From: Halalkalibacter sp. APA_J-10(15)
GTDB taxonomy: Bacteria; Bacillota; Bacilli; Bacillales; Bacillaceae_D
Assembly (NCBI RefSeq): GCF_023017105.1
Contig: NZ_JALKEV010000008.1
Location: forward strand, 1-64,000
Length of the DNA stretch: 64,000 nt
Direction: 5' to 3'
Made by a program: the position numbers and the translations under genes. Every line of letters starts with the position of its first letter. The stretch's first letter is position 1. Positions 16,758 through 24,890 of the stretch are shown here, piece after piece. Below the pieces are notes generated by a model that did not search any database, was not told the origin of the DNA, and saw only the letters and a program-made list of their open reading frames with translations.

Positions 16758-18362
16758 ATGTGGCAAGTGGTCATTATTGATGACGATCAAAAAGTTCTAA
16801 GAGGAATGAAAAAAGTGATTCCTTGGGAGCGCTTAAATTGTCAATGGGCTGGTGAAGCTAAAAATGGTCAGGATGGTAAAGAATTAATAAGGCGTGTGAA
16901 GCCAGATATCGTGATTACAGATATTTATATGCCTATTTTAAATGGGTTAGAAATGATCCAAGAATTGAAAGAGGATTGCTTGAATTGTAAAGTCATTATT
17001 TTAAGCGGTTACAATGATTTTGAATATGCACGACAGGCAATGAGGTTGAACGTTGCCGACTATTTGTCTAAACCCGCTTCCCTAGATACGATAACAGAAG
17101 TGTTAGAAAGAATGATCAGTCAATTACAAGATGAGAGAACCGAGCAAAAGCAAATGAAGGAATTAGAGAATAAGGTAGTTGTTTATGAATCATTAGTTGA
17201 AAAAGAATGGGTTAAATCGGTTGTTACAGGTACTGCGAATGTGTTAAATGTTCCGAAAAGCATTCAACATTATATCGCAAAATGGAAGTATAAAAATCAT
17301 GCCGTTCTAGCTATTACGTATGATGAACCGTTGCAAAACACTTCATTTTACCATTCAGATTGGAATTTATTTCGATTTGCTTGTAACAATATTATTAATG
17401 ATCTTACCGAAGAACTATTTAATGATTATCAATATTTTGAAGTTCATTTGTTTCAAGGGATTTTAACAATTCATAGTGAACAAGATTCAGAATTATTTAT
17501 GGACAGCTTACACAATATAGCAAATAAAATTAAAAATAGCATTCAGTCTTTTCTACAAGTGAAGGTGAATGTAAGCATTGGTTCTATTCTTTCTAATTGG
17601 GAGCAGCTACAAGACTCAATGAAAGTGGCACTGGAACGTACAGTCATACCGACTACTGTCTCACCACTAAGTGAAAAAGCAATTGTCACGAATGAACTAT
17701 GGACAAATGGTATGGAAGTCAGTCAAAAGCTTTCTGAAGCAATTCGACATGCCGATGAAACAGCAGCCCGTCATGTTATTTCACCATTTTTTGATAAGCT
17801 TAAAGATCAACCTTACCATCAAGCTGCTGCGGTAAGACTTGGAATTGAAATGTGGACCATTATGACGTATTCATTACATGATATTGGTATGAATTTATCG
17901 GAAATTTTGCCCGAGAATAAAGATTTAATCTATGATTTATCACTGTTAACAAATTGGATTGAACTACAACAATTTATAGAGGGGAAAACAAAGCAAATTT
18001 GTATCCATCAAAGCTGGGATGAAAATAAGAAACATAGGCAGTTAGTTGAACAAATTGTTGAGTATGTGAATGAACATTTAAGTGAGAACATTACGTTACA
18101 AGATATTGCGAATGAATTGTATATTTCCCGTAATTATCTCGGACAAATTTTTAAAAATATTGTAGGAGAATCGTTTAAAAATTATATTACTCGAATACGG
18201 ATGGAGCGGGCCAAGAAAATGCTTCAAGAGGGAAATTATTTAATCTATGAAGTATCTGAGAAGGTTGGATTTGGAAACCCTGCTTACTTCACGACAACGT
18301 TTAAAAAATTTACTGGTTTAACACCTACTGATTTAATTCAAAGAAGGCCAGTTAATCAATAG
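16758..18362 (+). CDS. YesN-like response regulator with AraC-type DNA-binding domain
   Basis: A 534-residue response regulator. The receiver domain occupies residues 1-120, with acidic cluster IIDDDQ, phospho-acceptor Asp55 in VITDIYMP and the conserved Lys in LSKPAS. A long middle domain of unknown fold links to an AraC-type double helix-turn-helix at the C-terminus (ITLQDIANELYISRNYLGQIF and GFGNPAYFTTTFKKFTGLTP). AAAGGGGG precedes ATG 16758, 13 bases after the kinase stop, so the pair is co-expressed. It is expected to activate the importer promoter, which lacks a good -35 box. Confidence 0.92.
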   Translation: MWQVVIIDDDQKVLRGMKKVIPWERLNCQWAGEAKNGQDGKELIRRVKPDIVITDIYMPILNGLEMIQELKEDCLNCKVIILSGYNDFEYARQAMRLNVADYLSKPASLDTITEVLERMISQLQDERTEQKQMKELENKVVVYESLVEKEWVKSVVTGTANVLNVPKSIQHYIAKWKYKNHAVLAITYDEPLQNTSFYHSDWNLFRFACNNIINDLTEELFNDYQYFEVHLFQGILTIHSEQDSELFMDSLHNIANKIKNSIQSFLQVKVNVSIGSILSNWEQLQDSMKVALERTVIPTTVSPLSEKAIVTNELWTNGMEVSQKLSEAIRHADETAARHVISPFFDKLKDQPYHQAAAVRLGIEMWTIMTYSLHDIGMNLSEILPENKDLIYDLSLLTNWIELQQFIEGKTKQICIHQSWDENKKHRQLVEQIVEYVNEHLSENITLQDIANELYISRNYLGQIFKNIVGESFKNYITRIRMERAKKMLQEGNYLIYEVSEKVGFGNPAYFTTTFKKFTGLTPTDLIQRRPVNQ

Positions 18363-18388
18363 AGCCTCAATAGAAAGGAAGATGTAAC

Positions 18389-18754
18389 ATGCAAAAAGGC
18401 GAAAAAATTTGGTATATTCCGGATGGATATATTCCTCCAGAGAGTACAAATGAATTATTGAGTCATGAATCGATTTGTGTTTTAAACTGTCAAGAGAGAA
18501 AGGCACAACTTTCCATAACGATTTATTTCGAGGATCGTCCACCTTTAGAACAAATCGCTTATGAAGTACCAGCAAAACGGACAAAGCATATTCGGACTAG
18601 TGAGCTATCATTAGATGGTGAAAAAATTCCAGTAGGCGTTCCTTATGCGATAGAAATCGAAAGCGATAAACCGATTATCGTTCAATATAGCCGACTTGAT
18701 TCAACTCAACCAGAATTAGCGCTTATGTCGACTATGGCCTATGCCCTGAAATAA
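18389..18754 (+). CDS. ASRT-family (sensory rhodopsin transducer-like) protein
   Basis: A 121-residue soluble beta protein matching the Anabaena sensory rhodopsin transducer family: GEKIWYIPDGYIPP at the N-terminus, HESICVLNCQERKAQLSITIYFED, then RTKHIRTSEL and YAIEIESDKPIIVQYSRLDSTQ. In the cyanobacterium this protein binds a microbial rhodopsin, but no rhodopsin gene is here; non-photosynthetic homologues cluster with sugar metabolism genes and may bind carbohydrate. Placement in this locus supports that second role. It follows the response regulator by 26 bases and ends at an intrinsic terminator. Confidence 0.85.
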   Translation: MQKGEKIWYIPDGYIPPESTNELLSHESICVLNCQERKAQLSITIYFEDRPPLEQIAYEVPAKRTKHIRTSELSLDGEKIPVGVPYAIEIESDKPIIVQYSRLDSTQPELALMSTMAYALK

Positions 18755-18761
18755 TTAAATG

Positions 18762-18799
18762 AAAAAATCACTTATGATCGCGTTCATGAGTGATTTTTT
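18762..18799. terminator. Intrinsic terminator after the ASRT gene
   Basis: AAAAAATCACT (18762-18772) pairs with AGTGATTTTTT (18789-18799), with further pairing of TATGA and TCATG inside. A and T tracts on both sides make it active in either direction. Confidence 0.88.
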
Positions 18800-18944
18800 C
18801 TATGTAAATGAAGTAAGTTAAAGAGAAAGAAAGCTTTTTTACAGTATAAGAACTTAAAAAATTCGAGGAAGAAAATATAGGAAAATCATAAAGGGTGTTG
18901 GCAAACTTAAAGAAAAGACGATGTCGCGTTTTTTCATATTTTAT

Positions 18945-18974
18945 GTTTACAAATGTTCATTTACGTTCGATAAT
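18945..18974 (+). promoter_or_regulatory. Promoter of the DeoR gene with phased GTTC operator in its spacer
   Basis: TTTACA (18946-18951) and GATAAT (18969-18974) are separated by exactly 17 bases. GTTC at 18955 and 18965, plus GTTT at 18945, lie 10 bases apart, on one face of the helix. The core GTTCATTTACGTTC (18955-18968) is almost the reverse complement of the site upstream of kduD. This indicates autoregulation by the DeoR-family protein. Confidence 0.7.
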
Positions 18975-19013
18975 AGAAAGACAAAAATAGTTTTGTTATC
19001 GATGGAGGATTTT

Positions 19014-19775
19014 ATGCACTCAGTAGAACGATTTGAAGCCATATTACATGAATTAGAAAAAAAGAAAATTGTAAAAGTATCTGAACTGAGCCATTTGCTT
19101 GGGGTAACAGAAAAGACGATTCGAATTGATTTAGTCACGTTAGAGGAAAAAGGATTATTGAAACGAATTCATGGTGGAGCAGTATTGCAGGAGGAAAGCG
19201 GGAGTCTTTTCCCAATTAATGAACGAAAATCTAAATATAATGAACGAAAATTGAATTTGTCAGAGGCTGCACTTACATTAATCAAACCGAATGAAACGAT
19301 ATTATTAGATGGGGGATCGACAACACGTCAGTTAGCGAACTTGTTAGGGGATTTTCCAGTTACGGTCATTACAAATGATATTACAATCGCCTATGAATTA
19401 ATGAATAAAGAGCTTGTCCAATTAATGGTATTAGGTGGAACTCGGATTGGAACATCAAGCTCCTTGTTCGGTGTTCAAGCGTCTGATCTACTTAAACGTA
19501 TCCGTGTTAACCGGTTGTTCGTAGGAGCAACAGGGGTTTCAGTCGAACATGGATTAACTGTACTAAATAGCTTTCATATTGAGTGGAAAAGGCAAATTTT
19601 GCAATGTGCAGATCAAGTGACATTAGTAGCTGATTCAACCAAATTCGAAAAGGTAGGATTAATTCAATTTGCTCATATCAATGATGTAAATGGGATCGTA
19701 ACGGATAATCAATTGGATGTTCATATTAGAAAAGAAATCGAGCATTTAGGCGTTCCTGTTTTAGTAGGGAATTAA
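19014..19775 (+). CDS. DeoR-family transcriptional regulator of the kdu operon
   Basis: A 253-residue DeoR-type repressor. The N-terminal helix-turn-helix spans about residues 18-45 (VKVSELSHLLGVTEKTIRID) with the DeoR signature extending to LLKRIHGGAV. The C-terminal sugar-phosphate sensor domain has ILLDGGSTTRQLA and VITNDITIAYEL, the effector-binding loops of this family. Start 19014 is chosen for the GGAGG at 19004-19008; the long N-terminal extension in the same frame lacks such a site and overlaps the promoter. The effector is likely an intermediate such as KDG or KDG-phosphate; this is inference. Confidence 0.9.
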   Translation: MHSVERFEAILHELEKKKIVKVSELSHLLGVTEKTIRIDLVTLEEKGLLKRIHGGAVLQEESGSLFPINERKSKYNERKLNLSEAALTLIKPNETILLDGGSTTRQLANLLGDFPVTVITNDITIAYELMNKELVQLMVLGGTRIGTSSSLFGVQASDLLKRIRVNRLFVGATGVSVEHGLTVLNSFHIEWKRQILQCADQVTLVADSTKFEKVGLIQFAHINDVNGIVTDNQLDVHIRKEIEHLGVPVLVGN

Positions 19776-19797
19776 GTGAGTTTGTTTTTGTTTTAAG

Positions 19798-19863
19798 TTG
19801 AACTCTTGTGATGTAGGTGTTATAATCGAACTGTAACGAACATAAATGAACGCTATGACGTTC
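19798..19863 (+). promoter_or_regulatory. kduD promoter with three 10-bp-phased GAAC operator repeats
   Basis: TTGAAC (19798-19803) and TATAAT (19821-19826) with a 17-base spacer make a near-ideal SigA promoter. Immediately downstream GAAC occurs at 19828, 19838 and 19848, exactly 10 bases apart, then an inverted CGTTC ends at 19863. DeoR-family proteins are known to bind direct repeats of about 10 bp. A repressor here would sit on the transcription start. Confidence 0.75.
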
Positions 19864-19882
19864 GGTATTGGGAGGTTTTGGT

Positions 19883-20641
19883 ATGGTGCAAACGCCCTTC
19901 TCTTTAAATGGTAAAGTAGCTCTCATCACAGGAGCTAGCCGTGGACTGGGACAAGGCATGGCAGTTGGATTAGCTGAAGCTGGAGCAGATGTAATCGGCG
20001 CAGGGATTAGTGATATGTCTGATACTCGTCGCAAAATCGAGGCACTAGGTCAGTCATTTTATGAAATTAATGCTGATTTAAGTCAAGAAGGTGCTGCCTT
20101 GCAATTAGTCGATGACGCTTTGAAAAAGGTGGATAAGATTGATATTTTGGTTAATAATGCGGGCATTATACGTCGAAATGAATCGGAACAGTTTTCTGAT
20201 GAGGATTGGGATGCGGTCATTAACGTAAATTTAAACTCTGTTTTTCGACTAACACGTGAGGTTGGAAAGCAAATGATTAAGCAAGGTTCCGGAAAAATTA
20301 TTAACATAGCTTCAATGCTCTCTTTTCAAGGTGGTTTAAGAGTTCCAGCGTATACAGCAAGTAAGCATGCGATTGCTGGCTTAACAAAGTCATTGGCAAA
20401 TGAATGGGTAAGCAAAGGCATTAATGTAAACGCTATCGCTCCTGGTTATATGGCGACTGATAATACAGAGGCGCTTCGTAACGATGAAGCTCGAAATGCT
20501 TATATTACATCAAGAATACCAAAGGGCGAGTGGGGAACACCTGCTGATTTAAAAGGTCCTGTAGTCTTTTTGGCTTCTGATGCGTCAAGTTATGTAAATG
20601 GTCATGTACTTTGTGTTGATGGTGGATGGATGAGTTCTTAA
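19883..20641 (+). CDS. kduD: 2-deoxy-D-gluconate/2-dehydro-3-deoxy-D-gluconate 5-dehydrogenase
   Basis: A 252-residue short-chain dehydrogenase that reduces 5-keto-4-deoxyuronate-derived 2,5-diketo-3-deoxygluconate to 2-keto-3-deoxygluconate with NADH. The signatures are the nucleotide-binding TGASRGLGQGMA, NNAGI, catalytic Ser in NIASMLSFQGG and the YTASKHA motif, with the typical KduD C-terminus GHVLCVDGGWMSS. GGGAGG precedes ATG 19883. It is the first gene of a two-gene operon with kduI, linking GH105 products to central metabolism. Confidence 0.93.
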   Translation: MVQTPFSLNGKVALITGASRGLGQGMAVGLAEAGADVIGAGISDMSDTRRKIEALGQSFYEINADLSQEGAALQLVDDALKKVDKIDILVNNAGIIRRNESEQFSDEDWDAVINVNLNSVFRLTREVGKQMIKQGSGKIINIASMLSFQGGLRVPAYTASKHAIAGLTKSLANEWVSKGINVNAIAPGYMATDNTEALRNDEARNAYITSRIPKGEWGTPADLKGPVVFLASDASSYVNGHVLCVDGGWMSS

Positions 20642-20671
20642 TCTATTAAAATTTGAAAGGAGAAATTAGTG

Positions 20672-21502
20672 ATGGAAATTAGATATGCAGCAAACCCAAC
20701 GGATACAAAAAAATATACAACAGAAAAATTAAGAGAAGAGTTTTTGATTGAATCGTTATTTGAAGAGGGGAAGATCAATTTATTCTATTCACATCATGAT
20801 CGTGTTGTTATTGGAGGAGCGATTCCTACTGGAGAAGATCTGAAATTAGATGCTGGAGATGCACTACGTACAGATTATTTCCTTGAGAGACGAGAAGTAG
20901 GAATTGTTAATATAGGACCAAATGGAACGGTAACGGTTGACGGACAATCATATGATTTAAAAAAGCGTGATTGCCTATATGTCGGTTTAGGAAATAAAGA
21001 AGTGACATTATCAAGTGAGGATGCCTCTAATCCAGCTCGATTTTATTTAGTATCATCACCTGCTCATAAACAGTACCCAACGAAGGTTCTTCCTATCGCT
21101 GATGCTGAGCCGACAAAGCTAGGATCTGATAGTGAATCAAATAATCGAACCATTTATAAGTATATTCATGGTGATGGGTTACAAAGTTGTCAGTTAATGA
21201 TGGGAATGACACTCCTTGAGCCTAATAATATGTGGAATACGATGCCAGCACACGTGCATGATCGACGCATGGAGGTTTATTTATATTTCGATATGGAGGA
21301 TGAGTCAAGAGTCTTCCACTTTATGGGTGAGCCAAGCGAAACACGTCATCTAGTAGTGAAAAATGAGCAAGCGATTATTTCACCACCATGGTCGATTCAC
21401 TCAGGTGTTGGTACAAATAACTATACGTTTATTTGGGCAATGGCTGGAGAGAATTATACATTTAAAGATATGGACTTCGTTAAGATGGAAGATCTGAAGT
21501 AG
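20672..21502 (+). CDS. kduI: 5-dehydro-4-deoxy-D-glucuronate isomerase
   Basis: A 276-residue cupin-type isomerase that converts 4-deoxy-L-threo-5-hexosulose uronate to 2,5-diketo-3-deoxygluconate, the step before KduD. The zinc ligands are visible in PAHVHDRRMEVYLYF (His194, His196, Glu201) and in PPWSIHSGVG. Length equals known KduI proteins. AAAGGAG at about 20655 supports ATG 20672. The gene directly follows kduD, 30 bases downstream. Confidence 0.95.
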   Translation: MEIRYAANPTDTKKYTTEKLREEFLIESLFEEGKINLFYSHHDRVVIGGAIPTGEDLKLDAGDALRTDYFLERREVGIVNIGPNGTVTVDGQSYDLKKRDCLYVGLGNKEVTLSSEDASNPARFYLVSSPAHKQYPTKVLPIADAEPTKLGSDSESNNRTIYKYIHGDGLQSCQLMMGMTLLEPNNMWNTMPAHVHDRRMEVYLYFDMEDESRVFHFMGEPSETRHLVVKNEQAIISPPWSIHSGVGTNNYTFIWAMAGENYTFKDMDFVKMEDLK

Positions 21503-21896
21503 TTGTAAAAAACGTCAGGATCGAAGTGATAATAGTTCCGTTCGCACTTGCGGTTATTTAAGCCTGTCTGATAGCACAAGTGAATGGGATTGATTTCTGT
21601 TAGTACTTTATGAAAATACTGACCGACCTACCAAATCTCGAAATCTATTAAAAGCTAGAACGATTGAACATATACATGTCTTGGTCTCAAATGATTCAGG
21701 TTGCATGTAGAATAAAAGTAAATAACCATCCATCTGAAAAAATCATGATGGATGGTTATTTTGAGTTTCTTGCGATGAGATGTAGGGATAAGATGATCTT
21801 GGCAGAAATGGATCTTAGCGCACTCCATCTCTTATTTTTGGAAAATTTATTTTATAGTCGCACTTACGAACATCTCATTTTCGTTGTGTCTCTAGC
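21503..21896. other. Intergenic region between kduI and the LacI-family gene
   Basis: A 394-base stretch between convergent genes. Apart from the hairpin at 21721-21763 I see nothing functional. A 78-codon frame at 21664-21900 crosses that hairpin, lacks a ribosome binding site and has no recognisable composition, so I do not call it a gene. Confidence 0.6.
21721..21763. terminator. Bidirectional intrinsic terminator between kduI and the LacI-family gene
   Basis: A perfect 14-bp stem: AATAACCATCCATC (21721-21734) pairs with GATGGATGGTTATT (21747-21760), with T-rich sequence after it on both strands. It likely ends the kdu transcript and perhaps the leftward regulator transcript. Confidence 0.85.
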
Positions 21897-22877
21897 TTAG
21901 ATTTTTCTCGTCGATTCATTTATATTAATTTCTGGTTCTAAAACAACGGAACGAGTAGGTTCTTTACTCTCGATCATCGTTAAAACACACTTCGTAATTT
22001 CACTTGCAATTCGGGAAATTGGAACCCCGACTGTCGTTAATTCGATATGTAAGTCCTCTGATTGCGGAATGTTATCATAGCTAACGATAGAAAAATGTTT
22101 AGGTACATTATAGTCAAACTCATTAGCCGCTCGTAAAATGCCACGTGTTAAATCATAACTACCGCTAATAACAGCAGAAATGTTACTTTGTCTTTCAAAG
22201 AGTTGCTTTGCTGCCATATATCCATCGTGTAGCTCTAATCCGTTTGTTGGTATCACGAGCTTTTCTATTTCTGACTTCTCATTTAGACCCATACCTTCAA
22301 GAAAACCGACTAATTTTGCGCGCTGCAATGTGTTTTCTTTTGATTGGTCTCCGATAAACGCAATATGTTCATGTCCTAACTCCTTGAGGTGTGTAACACC
22401 AAGCTTGATCGCATATTGCCGATTCACATCAATTGTCGGAGCATCTTTCAAGGTCTGAACGCCGTAGTGTAAAATCGGAACCGTTGATGCTAGTGATAAC
22501 TCTTGAACGTTATCAAGTTCTCCAAAGACAATAATCGCATCTACTTGGAATCGATTGAAGGTCGCAATCGCTTGGTCGACTTTGTTAATGGACAGTAAAG
22601 TTGTGTATGAATGTTCTTCGAGTAGCTCATTTAATTTAGTGATTAATATAGAAGGCGCAACACGTTCAACTGTAGGCCATATGACACCAACTGTATAGGA
22701 TTTTTTTTGTACTAAGCTTCGTGCTGCAGCGTTTGGCTGATAACCTAATTGTTCAGCAATTTCCTTAATCTTTATTTTAGTTGGTTTTTTTACTAAGGGA
22801 CTATTTCTTAAAGCCTTTGAAACGGTTGAATAGCTCACTCCGGCTTTTTTGGCAATGTCTTTTATCGTTACGCTCAT
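21897..22877 (-). CDS. LacI-family transcriptional regulator
   Basis: A 326-residue repressor with an N-terminal LacI helix-turn-helix (VTIKDIAKKAGVSYSTVSKAL) and hinge region (LGYQPNAAARSL), followed by a periplasmic-binding-protein-like effector domain (YTVGVIWPTV, HIAFIGDQS, SAVISGSYDLTRGIL). GGAGG precedes the start on the minus strand. It is divergent from a transporter gene, which it probably controls, and could also act at the cre-like sites at 9723 and 14230. The effector is not predictable. Confidence 0.9.
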   Translation of the reverse strand: MSVTIKDIAKKAGVSYSTVSKALRNSPLVKKPTKIKIKEIAEQLGYQPNAAARSLVQKKSYTVGVIWPTVERVAPSILITKLNELLEEHSYTTLLSINKVDQAIATFNRFQVDAIIVFGELDNVQELSLASTVPILHYGVQTLKDAPTIDVNRQYAIKLGVTHLKELGHEHIAFIGDQSKENTLQRAKLVGFLEGMGLNEKSEIEKLVIPTNGLELHDGYMAAKQLFERQSNISAVISGSYDLTRGILRAANEFDYNVPKHFSIVSYDNIPQSEDLHIELTTVGVPISRIASEITKCVLTMIESKEPTRSVVLEPEININESTRKI

Positions 22878-22891
22878 TTAATCCTCCATTA

Positions 22892-22944
22892 TTGAAAACG
22901 TTGTTATATTTACTAATTATAACAGAATAGAGTATGATTGATAA
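22892..22944. promoter_or_regulatory. Divergent control region between LacI-family regulator and transporter
   Basis: On the minus strand TATAAT (complement of 22916-22921) is a good -10 for the regulator gene. The site TGAAAACGTTGTTA at 22893-22906 resembles a LacI/cre dyad with one deviation, and TGTTATA (22902-22908) forms an inverted repeat with TATAACA (22918-22924). These are suitable operators for autoregulation and for control of the transporter. Confidence 0.45.
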
Positions 22945-22984
22945 GATGTTGTTCTATAGTTGTTAAGAAGATAGGTGTGAGGAA

Positions 22985-23929
22985 ATGTTGAAACAAATAA
23001 ATTCTTTCTTGGAGAAAAGAATGCTTTATTTGACACCAATAGCGGTCCTAATTGGGCTCATATGTACAAGTTGGCTACAAATGTTGGTCATGCTTGTTCC
23101 TTGGATTTTTGCCTTTATTACATTTGTTAGTAGTATCGGTATTAAAAGTTCTCAATTAAAAAAATCATTAGCTCGTCCACTGCCAATCCTACTAGCTCTT
23201 TCCATTTTACAAATCATTATGCCGTTAATAGCATTTAGTTTTGGTCATTTATTATTTTCTCATGATTTATATACGTTAGTAGGCATCATCATTGCGTTTA
23301 TTATTCCGACAGGTGTTATTAGTTTAATGTGGGTATCGATTTATAAAGGCGATTTATCGATTACCCTGTTAATTGTTTTAATCAATACGCTATTGTCTCC
23401 AATTCTCGTTCCGCTCTCCTTACAGGTCTTGGTTGGTTCGAATATTGAAATGAATACATGGCAAATCATGACAAGCCTATTTTGGATGATTGTCGTTCCT
23501 TCTTTGCTAGGGATTGTTTTGAGTGAGTTCACACTAGAGAAAGGAAGGGAAATAAAAGGCTATTTATCTCCTTTTTCAAAAATAGGTTTATTTGTTGTAA
23601 TTGCTGTTAATAGCTCTGTTGCTGCTCCAGCCTTTCAATTAAGCTGGCATTTAGTTAAAGTTGGAATTAGTGTCTTGATGTTAGCGATGCTTGGTTATGT
23701 AATAGGCGTTATTTTGGCGCAATGGGCTCGTCTTAGTGATGAAGTAACCATTAGTCTTTTATTTAATAGTGGAATGCGTAATATTAGTGTAGGAGCAACG
23801 ATTGCCATTTTGTATTTTCCAGCACAGGTTTCGGTTCCGATTGTCATTGGAACATTATTTCAGCAAACGTTAGCTGCTTTTTCCGGGAAGCTTCTCAATA
23901 TTTTTTTGCAACGAAGACATGGATTATAG
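22985..23929 (+). CDS. Bile acid:sodium symporter-family transporter
   Basis: A 314-residue integral membrane protein with about ten hydrophobic segments, matching the BASS/SBF family. Useful motifs are IIPTGVISLMWVSIYKGD and the late LLFNSGMRNISVGATIA, which lies in the crossover region typical of the family. Bacterial members import organic anions with sodium; a keto-acid or uronate-related substrate is possible given the location, but this is inference. AGGTGTGAGG precedes the ATG. It diverges from the LacI-family regulator. Confidence 0.85.
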   Translation: MLKQINSFLEKRMLYLTPIAVLIGLICTSWLQMLVMLVPWIFAFITFVSSIGIKSSQLKKSLARPLPILLALSILQIIMPLIAFSFGHLLFSHDLYTLVGIIIAFIIPTGVISLMWVSIYKGDLSITLLIVLINTLLSPILVPLSLQVLVGSNIEMNTWQIMTSLFWMIVVPSLLGIVLSEFTLEKGREIKGYLSPFSKIGLFVVIAVNSSVAAPAFQLSWHLVKVGISVLMLAMLGYVIGVILAQWARLSDEVTISLLFNSGMRNISVGATIAILYFPAQVSVPIVIGTLFQQTLAAFSGKLLNIFLQRRHGL

Positions 23930-24026
23930 CATGTAATTGACTGTGATTTAGGCAATTTGTATGTAACTACTGTATGATTAAGAACGAATAGTAGCAAAAG
24001 AATATTTAATTGAAGTAGGTGATTGG

Positions 24027-24527
24027 ATGAAAGGAACGAAAGGAAAGAAAGCGTCACAATCAAAGGCTGTGATGACAGATCTTGTTTTACCCCCGGATAC
24101 GAATTTTTTAGGTTCTATATTTGGTGGCAACGTAATGGCGTACATTGATAAAGTCGCTTGTATTTGTGCTATGCGACATGCTCGCTCAATGGTTGTAACA
24201 GCTTCTAGTGACAGCTTGGATTTTATCTCACCGATTCACGCTGGTGAAGCGATTTGTTTGGAGGGCTTTGTGACTTATACACATAAAACATCAATGGAAG
24301 TCTATGTGAAAGTGGAAGCCGAAAATTTATTGACGGGGGAGAGGCGGTTAACAGCTACATCTTATTTAACATTTGTCGCTTTAGATGAATCTGGAAAGCC
24401 TGCGCTTGTTCCACCGGTTATACCGGAAACGGAAGAAGAGAAGTGGCAATATAAAGGAGCGATTGAGCGTCACAAATTGCGAAAGCAACGGCGTGAGGAA
24501 CGAAAGCAAAGGGAGAAGGAAGAGTAA
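24027..24527 (+). CDS. Acyl-CoA thioesterase, YkhA/YciA-type hotdog protein
   Basis: A 166-residue cytoplasmic acyl-CoA hydrolase. The hotdog-fold signature is clear: LPPDTNFLGSIFGGNVMAYIDKVA, DFISPIHAGEAICLEGFV and TSMEVYVKVEAENLLTGE. The Asp in MAYIDKVA and surrounding Gly-rich turn form the active site in the family. The last 30 residues are strongly charged (RKQRREERKQREKEE). AGGTGATTGG precedes the ATG. It is a housekeeping-type gene not obviously linked to the sugar locus. Confidence 0.9.
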   Translation: MKGTKGKKASQSKAVMTDLVLPPDTNFLGSIFGGNVMAYIDKVACICAMRHARSMVVTASSDSLDFISPIHAGEAICLEGFVTYTHKTSMEVYVKVEAENLLTGERRLTATSYLTFVALDESGKPALVPPVIPETEEEKWQYKGAIERHKLRKQRREERKQREKEE

Positions 24528-24890
24528 GTGTATTGCTAGAGTCTAGGATATAATGAAACGGTTTAGCTGTGAATTTAAGCGTGACGAGAACGTAGTGAAT
24601 GAAATTTAGGTAGACTCCTGCGTAATGAGAAGAAGGGTACTGGAAAAGTATGGTTTTTAACTTTTTCAGTGCCCTTTAAGCAATGTGCGTAATCTTTTCC
24701 TATTTTGAAAAGCCTGATACAAGTGGATTTAACGTATTAGGCGAGTTGTTAAGTAACACTTAAATTAACAGGGTCTTCAAACGACGTCCAGATTGTTTAA
24801 CAAGGCATTTTGGGTAGAGGAAATGGGGTTTTTAAAGGTATTTTTCTCTTTAAAATAGAAAATAAGTATTAGAAATTTCTTTAATCAGGG
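24528..24890. other. Intergenic region with an imperfect terminator-like hairpin
   Basis: No gene is visible in this 363-base stretch. At 24633-24676 a 17-base imperfect hairpin (AAGGGTACTGGAAAAGT with ACTTTTTCAGTGCCCTT) may terminate the thioesterase transcript, although it lies about 105 bases beyond the stop. AGACTCCTGCG at about 24612 resembles the start of a GC-rich Bacillaceae repeat. Nothing else is recognised. Confidence 0.5.

Noticed and set aside
21664-21900. 78-codon open frame downstream of kduI
   Set aside because: It spans a perfect terminator hairpin, has no ribosome binding site and no protein-like pattern I recognise.
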